Source: an uncultured Thalassotalea sp. (GTDB taxonomy: Bacteria > Pseudomonadota > Gammaproteobacteria > Enterobacterales > Alteromonadaceae). From it: a DNA stretch of 64,000 nt. This document shows, piece by piece, positions 24,736 to 34,399 of this stretch. The stretch is taken from positions 1 to 64,000 of the forward strand of contig CANMZP010000002.1 of NCBI GenBank assembly GCA_947502355.1. Reading direction: 5' to 3'. The position numbers were made by a program, and so were the translations under genes. Within the stretch, counting starts at the first letter, position 1; the number at the start of each line of letters is the position of its first letter. The notes beneath the pieces were generated by a model, which made no database searches, was not told the DNA's origin, and saw only the letters and a program-made list of their open reading frames with translations.

Positions 24736-25638
24736 TTATTGAAACAAAACATCAATTGAAATATTTTCCATGGCTAAAATATTGCGCAGCTTTTTTAGTG
24801 CTTGAACTTGAATTTGCCTTACCCGTTCGCGCGTTAACTTAATCGCTTCACCAACCACGTCTAATGTTTGCGGCTCATACCCTAAAAGGCCAAATCGTCG
24901 ACACAATATTTCTTTCTCTTTCGCCGTTACTTGATTTAGCCAAAAGGTGATATTGTGATTGATGTCTTCAGCTTCAACCTTCTCTTCTGGTGAGTAATCT
25001 TTGTCAGCCTCTAATACGTCTAAAAAAGACATACTATCGTCTTGGGCAAAGGTGTTATCTAACGATAACATGCCGGAGTTTGAGTTGAGTGTTTTGTTTA
25101 CTCTATCAACCGGTATATTTAATTTATTGGCAATATCTTCTGGTGTTGGCTCATGGGCAAGGTTTTGAGCTAATTCTTTTGCCGTTTTTAGATATAAATT
25201 AAGGTCTTTAGCAATATGAATCGGTAAGCGAATTGTTCGGCATTGGTTCATAATGGCGCGTTCAACATTTTGTCTGATCCACCAAGTTGCATAAGTTGAA
25301 AATCGAAAGCCTCTATCGGCATCAAATTTTTCAACGGCTCTCATTAAACCAAAGTTACCTTCTTCAATTAGGTCTAATAAATCAACACCACGATGCTGAT
25401 ATTTACGGGCGACATTAACCACAAGACGCAAGTTACTTTCAATCATTCTTTTTCGGGATTTAGCACAGTGTTGTTGTGCTTTACGAGCAAAATAGGCTTC
25501 TTCTTCTGCACTCAGTAATGGCGAATAACTAATTTCATTCAAATATAATTGGGCAGCATCAAATTGCTGAGTAGGGCGACCATTATTCACTTGATTGTTT
25601 GATACTTCGGTTGTCTGAATCATTGTTATTCTATCCAT
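24736..25638 (-). CDS. RpoS-like sigma-70 family factor
   Basis: The 300-residue protein has the sigma regions of Rpo[17 protein letters not shown] (1.2), [13 protein letters not shown] and [18 protein letters not shown] (2.1-2.2), [17 protein letters not shown] (2.3-2.4), R-T-I-R-L-P-I-H-I (3.0) and [18 protein letters not shown] (4.2). Its closest kin by eye is the stationary-phase factor RpoS rather than RpoD or RpoH. It lies alone, after a shared terminator, without nlpD, pcm or surE. It may be a second RpoS-type factor. There is also an in-frame ATG 15 bases downstream of the chosen one, so the start is a little uncertain. Confidence 0.85.
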   Translation of the reverse strand: MDRITMIQTTEVSNNQVNNGRPTQQFDAAQLYLNEISYSPLLSAEEEAYFARKAQQHCAKSRKRMIESNLRLVVNVARKYQHRGVDLLDLIEEGNFGLMRAVEKFDADRGFRFSTYATWWIRQNVERAIMNQCRTIRLPIHIAKDLNLYLKTAKELAQNLAHEPTPEDIANKLNIPVDRVNKTLNSNSGMLSLDNTFAQDDSMSFLDVLEADKDYSPEEKVEAEDINHNITFWLNQVTAKEKEILCRRFGLLGYEPQTLDVVGEAIKLTRERVRQIQVQALKKLRNILAMENISIDVLFQ

Positions 25639-25830
25639 TGTGTATTAGAAGCACTTATTTATTGTTTTACTTCAGATTTTTCTGAAAAAACAGGTGTAAG
25701 CAGAATGTAAATAAAGATTAAATTTATTGTGGCTCAGGCTCAAGTAACAATATGTTAAATTGATGGGTTTATTGTAAATGCGTTGTGAATGGCTTTGTTG
25801 GGTTCGTGTGTGGCACCTCTACTGGACGTT

Positions 25831-26784
25831 TTAAAATGACATGGCGAATGTGAAAAACATATGCTCTCCCTTGAGACGGTTTTCAGCCTCTACTTCCTTA
25901 ATCCATTTTGCGGTAAGCATGGCTTTTCCGTTCAAAGATTCAGGAATCCAGATTAATGATGGGCCAATGCCGGTGGCTCTTGCTTTAAAAGAGCCTGGAA
26001 TGTTTTGATCGTGGTCGTCTTTGTTGATTTGTTGCAGATGGAAGGCTTGAACGCCAATGGCAAATGATTCAGATAAAAATTGATTTAACACCACATCAAT
26101 ATGTAACTCCTGACCCGTTTGATAGTTAGTATCTTTATTCTCGGTATTGTAGTTGTAACCAAAAACAACAGAGTAATCTTGGCCTGATTCAGCGTCGGTG
26201 TAACTTGCTACAAAGTCGCTCTCAAACGTCCAATAGTTTAAGCCTGAGTTTGCGAGATCGTCACTATCATATGAAGCGGTGGGGGCGACAATGTATTGGG
26301 CAAATGAATAATTATAATTGCCATCATTCCAATATAAAATCATTGGTGAAAAGGTTATATCACCAACTTCACGACTGTCTTTACTGACGCTTATCAGTTG
26401 CTGATTTGCGCTTGATATAGAGGCTTCAAGATCTGGGCCACCATATATCGCTGTTAACATAACAGCATATTCAGCGCCGAAAATTTTATAATCGGTTTTG
26501 TAAAGTAAAGAGGTGTAGTTGTATAAAATTTCAATGTCTAAATCGGCAGCTAATGTATTGTTAATAATGTTTTTGCTGCTTTGGGCAGTGTAGTAGTAAA
26601 TATCGTTTTTTACGGTAAAACCAGGGCTAATTGCCATCGCTAAAGCCACATCACCATAAAATCCAGGAATATAATTGCTATAGCCACCTTCAGCGGCCAA
26701 AGTTTTTGTACAACCAAATAGAGCGAGGATAAACATACAAACTTTTAATGGTCTATTTTTGCTATGTTTTTCAATTAACGTCAT
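25831..26784 (-). CDS. Outer-membrane transporter-like protein (MetA phenol-degradation family)
   Basis: The 317-residue protein has a signal sequence with a small cysteine-containing hydrophobic core (FILALFGC), and then a beta-strand-rich mature part, beginning GGYSNYIPGFYGDVALA. This start and the closing G-x-G-P-S-L-I-W-I-P, K-W-x-K-E-V-E-A-E-N-R-L-K-G and F-x-F-A-M-S-F match the Phenol_MetA_deg outer-membrane family, which is annotated in many genomes as a transporter. It is just downstream of the sulfatase gene, 32 bases away, and probably in its operon, so it could pass the sulfated or desulfated compound. The ATG at 26784 is preferred over the preceding TTG. Confidence 0.75.
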   Translation of the reverse strand: MTLIEKHSKNRPLKVCMFILALFGCTKTLAAEGGYSNYIPGFYGDVALAMAISPGFTVKNDIYYYTAQSSKNIINNTLAADLDIEILYNYTSLLYKTDYKIFGAEYAVMLTAIYGGPDLEASISSANQQLISVSKDSREVGDITFSPMILYWNDGNYNYSFAQYIVAPTASYDSDDLANSGLNYWTFESDFVASYTDAESGQDYSVVFGYNYNTENKDTNYQTGQELHIDVVLNQFLSESFAIGVQAFHLQQINKDDHDQNIPGSFKARATGIGPSLIWIPESLNGKAMLTAKWIKEVEAENRLKGEHMFFTFAMSF

Positions 26785-26819
26785 CAAAATATTTATCCTT
26801 ACTCATTTTAATTAAGGTT

Positions 26820-28247
26820 TTACTTTTTAGGCTTATAGGGCTCTGGTGTGCCTATTTGAATCGGAGGCTCTTTTTTGAAAGTCATCTTATGAGCAATTAT
26901 TTTCTTTGTTACTACGGGTAGTAACCAAGTGAGCTGTTCTGTACCCGTGTTTGAACCGCCATAAATACCATGCAACTCTTTTGGATCTCTTCTTAAGTCG
27001 TAAACTTTAGGAAAGTTCAGCTTAACAGGTGCGTCAAACATACTGTCTTGTTTCCAAAATTCAACTTTGTAATCTCTAAATTTATAGGCTTGTAAGCGAG
27101 TATCATTGTAAGCAGGAAACCCTTCCCTTGCAGACTTTGAATCTTTACCCATAAAGAAAGGCATTTGATCGACACCATCAATAATTCGGTCTGATGGGAC
27201 TTTATAACCAGTGGCGCTGGCGAGCGTTGGCAGTATGTCGGTTATGTGGACAATTTCATTACTTACCGAGCCTGCTTTAACTTTGTTTGGCCAGCGCACT
27301 AAAAATGGAGCTCTTAACGAACCTTCAAGTGTTGTAAAATAATGACCACGCCAAAAGCCAGCGGTACCGTAATATGATGGCGCTTCTTCTGGACCGTTTT
27401 CACTCATCCAGATAACGATGGTGTTATCTCTAATGTTTAAATCATCAATGGCATCTAACACTTGGCCTGCACGATAATCCATCTCGGCTAGCATGTCTGC
27501 CCACATGCCATTACCGGTTTTACCAACAAAGTCTGGATGCGCTGTTGGTGGTAGATGCGGTTGCGTAAATGGTATGTATGCAAAGAAAGGCTTTTTAGCT
27601 TTTACGCTTTTTTTCATAAATCGAATCGCGTGTTCGGTTAATTCACTATCGATGGTACGTCGTGTTTCTAAGTTGTATTCTTTAACAACCTTTGGTGTGC
27701 CCCCTTTTTTGGCTTTCATTATTTGAGGGGCTGGAAGTAATGCGGCATCGTAACCATTTTGTGATGTATACATGGCTTCATCGGTGGTATTTAAAATACC
27801 ATACCAATCATCAAAGCCTTGATCGGTAGGGTAACGGCCTTTTATTTCACCTAAATGCCATTTACCGTACATGCCTGTTGCATAACCTTCTTTGGATGCA
27901 AGCTCTGCAATTGTTTCTTCCCAACCGACTAAACCAAACGGCATCCCCCAAACCACTCGCGTAGTACCTGAACGAATAGGATGACGCCCACTCATTAACG
28001 CCGAACGTGACGGGGTACACTGAGGTTCAACATTAAAGTTTAATAACTGGAGTCCTTCATTGGCTAATTCGTCTAATCTAGGCGTTGGAGCTCCACGCAG
28101 GATGCCTCCCCCATAAGCACCTATTTCACCCCAACCTAAGTTATCAACAACCATGAGGACAACATTTGGCTTTTCCTCTTTTGCTTGTAAAATAGCAGGA
28201 CAACAAATAAATGACAGTAGCGTTACCACTTGTACTATTTTTTTCAT
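26820..28247 (-). CDS. Arylsulfatase-type sulfatase
   Basis: The 475-residue protein has a signal peptide (cleaved near AKEE) and the type I sulfatase core. C77 in C-T-P-S-R (77-81) is the cysteine converted to formylglycine, followed by ALMSGRHP. An early metal site VVDNLGWGEIG, the G-K-W-H-L-G motif and the FFAYIPFTQPHLPPTAHPDF segment support it. The maturation enzyme is not seen nearby. Exported sulfatases strip sulfate from algal or other sulfated compounds, which suits a marine organism. The substrate is not assigned. Confidence 0.9.
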   Translation of the reverse strand: MKKIVQVVTLLSFICCPAILQAKEEKPNVVLMVVDNLGWGEIGAYGGGILRGAPTPRLDELANEGLQLLNFNVEPQCTPSRSALMSGRHPIRSGTTRVVWGMPFGLVGWEETIAELASKEGYATGMYGKWHLGEIKGRYPTDQGFDDWYGILNTTDEAMYTSQNGYDAALLPAPQIMKAKKGGTPKVVKEYNLETRRTIDSELTEHAIRFMKKSVKAKKPFFAYIPFTQPHLPPTAHPDFVGKTGNGMWADMLAEMDYRAGQVLDAIDDLNIRDNTIVIWMSENGPEEAPSYYGTAGFWRGHYFTTLEGSLRAPFLVRWPNKVKAGSVSNEIVHITDILPTLASATGYKVPSDRIIDGVDQMPFFMGKDSKSAREGFPAYNDTRLQAYKFRDYKVEFWKQDSMFDAPVKLNFPKVYDLRRDPKELHGIYGGSNTGTEQLTWLLPVVTKKIIAHKMTFKKEPPIQIGTPEPYKPKK

Positions 28248-28401
28248 ATTCTTACCTTTGAATTGTTCGTTTATATAAAAATTAGTACAAAAATTGGTTT
28301 TTTACATATTAATTTTCATAGAAGTGAGCGATAACTGTGAAATAATTAATTATATGATTATAAAAGAAAATATTTTAAAACTTGAATAATAAACATTTAC
28401 C

Positions 28402-29568
28402 ATGAATAAATATCTCGAAGTCTTTATTTGTTTCTTTAAACTTGGGTTAATCTCCTTTGGCGGGCCTGCCGCGCATATCGGGTATTTTCAGAAAAAGTTT
28501 GTTGAGCAATTACGCTGGCTTGAACAAAATGAGTTTGCGCATTTGTTGAGTTTAAGTCAGTTTTTGCCAGGGCCTGGCTCTAGTCAAATGGGCTTTGCCA
28601 TTGGTTATAAGCGTGCTGGTCATTTCGGTGCTTGGTTGGCTTTTCTTGGTTTTACCTTGCCTTCCTTTATTTTAATGTATGCCTTAGCCATATTCTCTGC
28701 CAATGTTGAATATGCCACTACCGTTGGGGCGCTAATTTATGGGTTAAAATTGTTGGCTGTGGTGGTTGTCGCTGATGCCGTTCTTACCATGTTTACGGCT
28801 TTTTGCCGTTGTCTTACCACCCGCTTGTTAGCGGTATTTAGTACGCTGTTACTGGTTTTTATGCCAACCATTTTTTCACAAATTTCAGTATTGTTTATTG
28901 GCGCGGCGATTGCACTGTTAATAAAACCAAATCAAGATGTGAAAGGGGCGCTTTTACAGGTGCCTTGGAAAAAAATTAACGTGCCAGCGTTGCTTGTGTT
29001 TGTGCTGTTGTTTGTCAGTTTGCCCTTGGTATCGGACCGTTATTACTGGCTCAATATGTTTTCCAATTTTTATCATTCGGGCAGTTTGGTGTTTGGCGGC
29101 GGGCATGTCGTGCTGCCTCTATTGCAGGAAAGCTTGCAAGGTCTTGTTGCAACCGATCGCTTTATTACCGGTTATGCATTGGCCCAAGCTGTACCTGGGC
29201 CAATGTTTACCATGGCGACCTTTTTAGGTGCTGAGCTGGTTACCGTACAGCCTCTTGTGGGCGCTTTAGTCGCAACGTTGGCCATATTTTTACCGGGCTT
29301 TCTATTGATACTGGCATTGCAAAATGCTTGGCAAACCCTTGCCAATAACCCACGTGTTGCGAATGCCATAAGCGGGGTGAGTGCGTGTGTGGTGGGGCTT
29401 TTAATTAGTGCCTTCTATCAACCTATTTTAGTCTCAGCGGTGCATACTGTGTTTGATGTTGTGCTGGTTTGTATTGGCTTTTATTTACTGCGTTATCGAA
29501 AGTTAGCGATTGCAAAGTTAGTATTACTATTTGCTTTAACAGGATTTTTTGCACAAGGCCTATTTTAG
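28402..29568 (+). CDS. chrA: Chromate transporter ChrA
   Basis: This 388-residue protein is a two-domain ChrA: the N-half signature FFKLGLISFGGPAAHIGYFQ and FLPGPGSSQMGFAIG, and the C-half counterpart SLVFGGGHVVLPLL and AQAVPGPMFTMATFLGA. Both halves have the typical P-G-P. ChrA exports chromate or takes part in a related anion antiport. It is divergent from the sulfatase gene and shares a short intergenic region with it. Whether its natural job is chromate or sulfate-like ions is not told by the sequence. Confidence 0.92.
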   Translation: MNKYLEVFICFFKLGLISFGGPAAHIGYFQKKFVEQLRWLEQNEFAHLLSLSQFLPGPGSSQMGFAIGYKRAGHFGAWLAFLGFTLPSFILMYALAIFSANVEYATTVGALIYGLKLLAVVVVADAVLTMFTAFCRCLTTRLLAVFSTLLLVFMPTIFSQISVLFIGAAIALLIKPNQDVKGALLQVPWKKINVPALLVFVLLFVSLPLVSDRYYWLNMFSNFYHSGSLVFGGGHVVLPLLQESLQGLVATDRFITGYALAQAVPGPMFTMATFLGAELVTVQPLVGALVATLAIFLPGFLLILALQNAWQTLANNPRVANAISGVSACVVGLLISAFYQPILVSAVHTVFDVVLVCIGFYLLRYRKLAIAKLVLLFALTGFFAQGLF

Positions 29569-29603
29569 GGAGTATGATAATAAAGATAAGGTGTTGTGCA
29601 AAA

Positions 29604-29620
29604 CTAAGTCTAAAGTCTAA
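29604..29620. promoter_or_regulatory. Tandem AGTCTAA motif before crbR
   Basis: CTAAGTCTAAAGTCTAA holds two head-to-tail copies of AGTCTAA (29607-29613 and 29614-29620), 54 bases before the crbR start. Similar blocks stand before the symporter pair and acs, so a binding site for a shared regulator such as CrbR is likely, but this is inferred. Confidence 0.45.
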
Positions 29621-29673
29621 TAACAAAAAAACGGGACTTGCATTACACTGATTAAATAAGGGGAAGGAAGATT

Positions 29674-30342
29674 ATGTTTTTACCGGATAAAGTCATCATT
29701 GCCGACGATCATCCATTGTTTCGTCAGGCATTACTGGAAACGCTCAAAGAGCGTATGCGACAAACTCAGTGGATTGAGGCAGAGACGGTGGATAATCTCG
29801 AAACAGCCCTGCAAGCCCACCAAGATGCCGATTTATTATTATTGGACTTAAACATTCCTGGAGCGCATGGTTTTAATACCTTGATTCATGTTCGTCAACA
29901 TTACCCGCAAATTCCGGTGGTGGTGGTTTCTGCTTATGAAGACCGCGATACCATTACGCGCGCAATGGAATATGGTGCATCGGGGTTTATTCCTAAATCG
30001 ACCGATGTAAACAGCATATTTGCTGCCATTAATGAAGTATTGGCTGGGCAAATTTGGACGCCAGAAAGCTTTTCTCAGGCACCCACGGAAGATAGCAAAT
30101 CAGAAGTAGCTGAGCGCATTGCCAGCTTAACTCAGCAACAATACCGGATCTTATTAATGTTTGCCGAAGGTTTGCTTAATAAGCAAATTGCTTATGATTT
30201 ATGTGTGTCAGAAGCGACCATTAAAGCACACGCTACGGCTATTTTCCGAAAGCTTAATGTTCGTAACCGCACTCAGGCGGTTATTGTGTTAAATCAACTG
30301 GACCTATCGGAAGGCGAATTCTCAAACGAATTAAGTTCTTAA
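29674..30342 (+). CDS. crbR: NarL/LuxR-type response regulator CrbR
   Basis: The 222-residue protein has an N-terminal receiver (phospho-acceptor D58 in LLLLDLNIPG, with acidic pair D11-D12 and K in FIPKS) and a C-terminal LuxR-type helix-turn-helix (LTQQQYRILLMFAEGLLNKQIAYDLCVSEATIKAHATAIFRKLNVRNRTQAV). It faces the CrbS kinase gene tail-to-tail (59 bases apart). In Vibrio cholerae, CrbR turns on acetyl-CoA synthetase to switch cells from releasing to using acetate. The neighbouring acs and symporter genes support that identity here, but naming is by context and family. Confidence 0.8.
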   Translation: MFLPDKVIIADDHPLFRQALLETLKERMRQTQWIEAETVDNLETALQAHQDADLLLLDLNIPGAHGFNTLIHVRQHYPQIPVVVVSAYEDRDTITRAMEYGASGFIPKSTDVNSIFAAINEVLAGQIWTPESFSQAPTEDSKSEVAERIASLTQQQYRILLMFAEGLLNKQIAYDLCVSEATIKAHATAIFRKLNVRNRTQAVIVLNQLDLSEGEFSNELSS

Positions 30343-30401
30343 GAACCTTGTGCATTTATCTAGTGCCTTAGCGTAATTGTTAGGGCAAGAATACCATCCA
30401 T

Positions 30402-33400
30402 TTACCCATAATTATCTTGCATCGACTTGGCTAGCATAGCGCTCATCATGGCGCGCAATGCCGCCGGTTTTACCATTTTGCGCATATAACCCACTCTGGC
30501 TTTTTCCGTTTTTTGCTCTATATCGGCTTCGGTGGTTGCGGTGATTAATATGGCTGGAATATGTCTTTGGCTTTGTTTTCTTAACTCACTAATGATTTCT
30601 AAGCCATTTTCATCGTTATCTAGCTGATAATCCACCAGTAAAATTTCAAAGTTATTACCATGACGGGCGAAGATTTCCATCGCATCAGCCTGATTAGATA
30701 CGCCGTGTACTTTACATTGCCAAGCGGTAAGTAATTCAACCATACCGGCGAGTACCTTAGGGTCGTTATCAATACAAAGCACCGATAACCCTTGCAAATT
30801 AACCTGCTTATTAACCACCGGCTTAGGCATTGCTTTTGCCTGAGCTATTGGTAAGGAAACGCTAAAGGAGCAGCCTTGCCCAAGCGTTGATTGCAGGCGC
30901 AGTGGGATATCTAATATTTCGGCAAAGGAGCGGGTAATATTTAGTCCTAGTCCCAACCCCTTGGCTTCATGGTTCTTGCCATTGTCTAGTTGGGTAAATT
31001 GTTCAAAGATATGTTCTTGCTGCTCTTTAGGTATACCGGGGCCGTTATCAACAACGGTTATTTCAACATGTTGCTCGTGCTGTTTTACTTTTACCGACAC
31101 TCGGCCATCACCCGCATAACGGAACGCATTTGTGAGTAGGTTTTGCAAAATACGTCTTAGTAAGTGCGGATCTGTGTGTAACCAAACGGGGTGTTTTTCA
31201 ACATAAAAGTCGATGTGTTTTTCACGGGCCGAAGCACTGAACTCTTGCTCCAATCGAGTTAAAAATTCCACCAATGAAAAACGCTCTTCGCTTGCCTCTA
31301 TATTGCCACTTTCTATGCGGGCAATTTCGCCTAGACTGGACAACATGTCGTTGGCCACTCGTAAGGATTGTTCAACATTACTGACTTGTCTTCTTTGACT
31401 TTCTGACAATTTATTTTGAGCGGCAAGGGCCGAAGTAAATAACCGGGCGGCTTCGAGTGGTTGCATTAAATCGTGACTACACGCCTTTAAATACAAGCTT
31501 TTCTTTTGGTTGGCCAAATGCGCCTTTTGCTCTGAAATGGCAAGTTGTTCGTTGGCTCTTTCAAGCTCTTTGGTTCGGGCATTAACCACCGATTCCAAAT
31601 CCAAATTTTGTTCTTTGAGTACCCGCTCGGCTTTTCTAAAGGTGGTAATGTCTCGGAAAATCATTACAAAACCGCCATTAGGCAGTGGGTTCCCCTCAAT
31701 TCGAATAACTTGATCGGTATTGAGTTTTCGTTCTGAGCTGTGTGGGGTGCGTTGCCGTAAATGGGCTAGGCGTTTTTGTACCGCTATTTCAATTTCAGCT
31801 TTGCTCTCGTAGCTTTGTTTTAAATTAAAACGAATTAATTTTTCAATCGGTGTGCCTAACGTGGCAATACCTTTGGGATAACTGAAAATTTCCAAATATT
31901 TTTTGTTCCAAGCCACAAGATTGAGATCTTTATCAATAATGGATATGCCTTCACTGGCGTGCTCTATCGCGCTTTGCAACATGTTTAAATTAAGCAATTG
32001 TTGCTGACTTGAAGCTTCTTCAATTAAGGTCGCTAACTCGGTCAAGTTTACATTGCGGCCTTGTAAAACAGACTGTATCAGCATGCGGGCCGAAGAGGCG
32101 CCCATAGTGGCGGCGAGAGAATTTTCAGTGTGGGTAACCAATTGCTGGTTGTATTCCCCGGAGGATAAATGTTGGACATGCGCCTGCTGTTTAAAGCTAT
32201 CCATGCTTTCTTGTGCTTTTTCTTCGCCAAGAAACTTCATTAATAAGACATGCAATTCACTGCTATCAATGCTTAGGCGCTTGGAGGTAAACGGTAGCGT
32301 TGGGCTGTCGCCTTCGTTAAAAAAGGTCGCTTGTACTCGTTCGTGAACGCTTTTTCGGCTTAATAATGATGTACCAATTAAACTGACGATATTACAGCTT
32401 AATGAGAACAGTGTTGCCCCAGTATTGCTTGATAAGTACTCACTGGCTAACGTTAATTCATATAGTCCTAAGTTTGGTAGGAAACTGATAAATAACCATA
32501 AACTAAAGCCTGTTGTGATCCCGGTAAACACTCCGGTTAAGCTAGCATGTCGCCAATAAAAAGCCGCAACTAAGGCCGGTGTTAGCTGTGCAATGGCGCC
32601 AAAGGCGATTTCACCTAAAGACGAAAGACGTTCAGGTGACACCATTAAAAAGGCCCCATAGCCGAGTAAAATAATCGACAGCACCAAGAGCTTGCGGATC
32701 ATTAACAAGGTTTGTCTAAAGCTATGATAATCGGTGTTTCGGTGCTTAGACCGAAATAAAAATGGGAAAATAATTTCATTACTTAACATGGTGCTTAGTG
32801 CGACTGATGAAATGATCATCATTGAGCTTGCCGCCGAAAATGCCCCTAAAAAAGTCAATAAACTTACCCAACCCGGTTGCAAGTTTGACAGTAAAAGCAC
32901 ATAGGAGTCGGCGGGCACATTACTGCCGAAATAAATTTGTCCGGCCAGCCCTAAAGGGATCGCTAACAGGGCAAATATGGCCAAATAAGCAATAAAAATA
33001 GGTCGGCTGTATTTGGTGTCTTGCTCGCTACTGGCCTCAACCACCATCACCTGAAATTGGCGCGGCAAAGAGAGAAAAGCAGCCATCACAATCACCAGCA
33101 TACCCAGCATTGTGCTGATGTTAGGAAAGCTTAATTGTTCATTAATATCGATGTTCGCTTGTTGCCAAATTTCCCCTGGCGAGTCGAATAAGCTAAAGCA
33201 TACCAATGCGGTGAGTACAATAAAGGCCATTACCTTGACTAACGATTCAAACGCAATAGCCAACATTACCCCAGGGTGACACTCATTGACATGGATATTG
33301 CGTATACCAAATAACACGGTAAAGGCGGCAATAATTAAGGACACAATTAACCCTAACTGCCATTCATTAACGATGTGCTCTAATTGCAATAATTCAAAGG

Positions 33401-33821
33401 AGTAAATAATCGATTTAATTTGCAGTGCTAAATAAGGCAGGGTACCTATTAGGGCGACTAGGGTGACGAGTTTGGCGAGGTTATTCGACTTGCCAAATCG
33501 GGAAGCCAGTAAGTCGGCGATTGAGGTTAGGTTTAATTTTAAACTGACCCTGATGATGCGCTGCAAAAATGGCCAGGCAAATAAAAACAGTAAAATGGGG
33601 CCAAGATAAATGGGAATATGAGAAAAAATATTGGTCGATGTTTGCGCGGTCGTGCCCAAGAAACTCCACGACGTACAATATACGCCAAGGGTTAGTGCGT
33701 AAATAATCGCCTTAATATTACCAAACAGTTTGTGACGGTATTTATCCCCCAGATACGCCACCACAAATAGCAAGCCAATGTATAAAACACTTAAGGTAAG
33801 CAGTTGCCATGAATGAAACAT
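30402..33821 (-). CDS. crbS: SSS-domain hybrid histidine kinase CrbS
   Basis: This 1139-residue protein begins with a sodium:solute symporter-like membrane domain (about thirteen helices in residues 1-490), then a linker and STAC-like region (to about 610), a PAS domain (about 625-740), a histidine kinase (H783 in S-H-D-L-M-Q-P, N-box NLLTNAF, D-N-G-P-G-I-P, G-L-G-L-G-L-N-I) and a C-terminal receiver (D1064 in LLVDYQLDND). This order is that of CrbS/CbrA-type kinases. The symporter part probably senses or moves a carboxylate such as acetate and signals to CrbR. It is convergent with crbR. Confidence 0.88.
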   Translation of the reverse strand: MFHSWQLLTLSVLYIGLLFVVAYLGDKYRHKLFGNIKAIIYALTLGVYCTSWSFLGTTAQTSTNIFSHIPIYLGPILLFLFAWPFLQRIIRVSLKLNLTSIADLLASRFGKSNNLAKLVTLVALIGTLPYLALQIKSIIYSFELLQLEHIVNEWQLGLIVSLIIAAFTVLFGIRNIHVNECHPGVMLAIAFESLVKVMAFIVLTALVCFSLFDSPGEIWQQANIDINEQLSFPNISTMLGMLVIVMAAFLSLPRQFQVMVVEASSEQDTKYSRPIFIAYLAIFALLAIPLGLAGQIYFGSNVPADSYVLLLSNLQPGWVSLLTFLGAFSAASSMMIISSVALSTMLSNEIIFPFLFRSKHRNTDYHSFRQTLLMIRKLLVLSIILLGYGAFLMVSPERLSSLGEIAFGAIAQLTPALVAAFYWRHASLTGVFTGITTGFSLWLFISFLPNLGLYELTLASEYLSSNTGATLFSLSCNIVSLIGTSLLSRKSVHERVQATFFNEGDSPTLPFTSKRLSIDSSELHVLLMKFLGEEKAQESMDSFKQQAHVQHLSSGEYNQQLVTHTENSLAATMGASSARMLIQSVLQGRNVNLTELATLIEEASSQQQLLNLNMLQSAIEHASEGISIIDKDLNLVAWNKKYLEIFSYPKGIATLGTPIEKLIRFNLKQSYESKAEIEIAVQKRLAHLRQRTPHSSERKLNTDQVIRIEGNPLPNGGFVMIFRDITTFRKAERVLKEQNLDLESVVNARTKELERANEQLAISEQKAHLANQKKSLYLKACSHDLMQPLEAARLFTSALAAQNKLSESQRRQVSNVEQSLRVANDMLSSLGEIARIESGNIEASEERFSLVEFLTRLEQEFSASAREKHIDFYVEKHPVWLHTDPHLLRRILQNLLTNAFRYAGDGRVSVKVKQHEQHVEITVVDNGPGIPKEQQEHIFEQFTQLDNGKNHEAKGLGLGLNITRSFAEILDIPLRLQSTLGQGCSFSVSLPIAQAKAMPKPVVNKQVNLQGLSVLCIDNDPKVLAGMVELLTAWQCKVHGVSNQADAMEIFARHGNNFEILLVDYQLDNDENGLEIISELRKQSQRHIPAILITATTEADIEQKTEKARVGYMRKMVKPAALRAMMSAMLAKSMQDNYG

Positions 33822-33876
33822 CGAGACGATCCCAATTTTAAATTATTATTTTTTAATGAGTTACTCTTAAATTAAC

Positions 33877-34317
33877 CTAGATCCCGGTTTGTGTATAGAA
33901 CTCACTGATATATTGGCCACCTTTTACTTTAGCAATTAAACGCAGTTTGTGGGTTTGATCTTTGTCGCTTACTTTTTCTCTTAATGGGGTTTCACGAAAC
34001 CAATAATAAGGTGAGTCTTGCATTTGCAAACGGTAGCTTGTGGATTGATCGTTGCTATCGACCAAAAACAAGGTGGCTTCATCTAATGGATAGGTTGAAT
34101 TGATGTAGGTTTTGCCTTGCTCATCATAAACACTGACCTTAAAGTCGCCAGAAACCAAAACACATTGTTTAGCGAGCACATCACAAGAGCTTTCGGGTGA
34201 TAGGGTAAAAATTCGTTTTTCTTGGGCCTGATCTTCCATATAGAAGTCGGAAGCAATATAACCGCCTATAGCCAAAATTGGCGCGATCAATATGGCCATT
34301 TTTGTGTGTCTGTTCAT
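33877..34317 (-). CDS. Membrane-anchored hypothetical protein
   Basis: The 146-residue product has one N-terminal membrane segment (MAILIAPILAIGGYIASDFY) and a soluble outer part with two cysteines (S-S-C-D-V-L-A-K-Q-C-V-L). I know no family. It sits between crbS and the symporter operon, 56 bases from crbS, on the same strand, and is probably in the crbS transcript or between the two transcripts. Its place suggests an accessory to the acetate system, which remains untested. Confidence 0.55.
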   Translation of the reverse strand: MNRHTKMAILIAPILAIGGYIASDFYMEDQAQEKRIFTLSPESSCDVLAKQCVLVSGDFKVSVYDEQGKTYINSTYPLDEATLFLVDSNDQSTSYRLQMQDSPYYWFRETPLREKVSDKDQTHKLRLIAKVKGGQYISEFYTQTGI

Positions 34318-34338
34318 GTTATTGCACCAAACCTTAAT

Positions 34339-34379
34339 AAAAATAAAAAAGACTTCGCCAGCATAATATTGACGAAGCC
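34339..34379 (-). terminator. Rho-independent terminator of the symporter operon
   Basis: On the minus strand, a stem of GGCTTCGTCA (34370-34379) with TGGCGAAGTC (34351-34360), two G-U pairs, a nine-base loop and a T-rich run (34339-34350) follows the stop of the symporter gene closely. Confidence 0.8.
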
Positions 34380-34399
34380 TTATTACAATAGATACCTAA

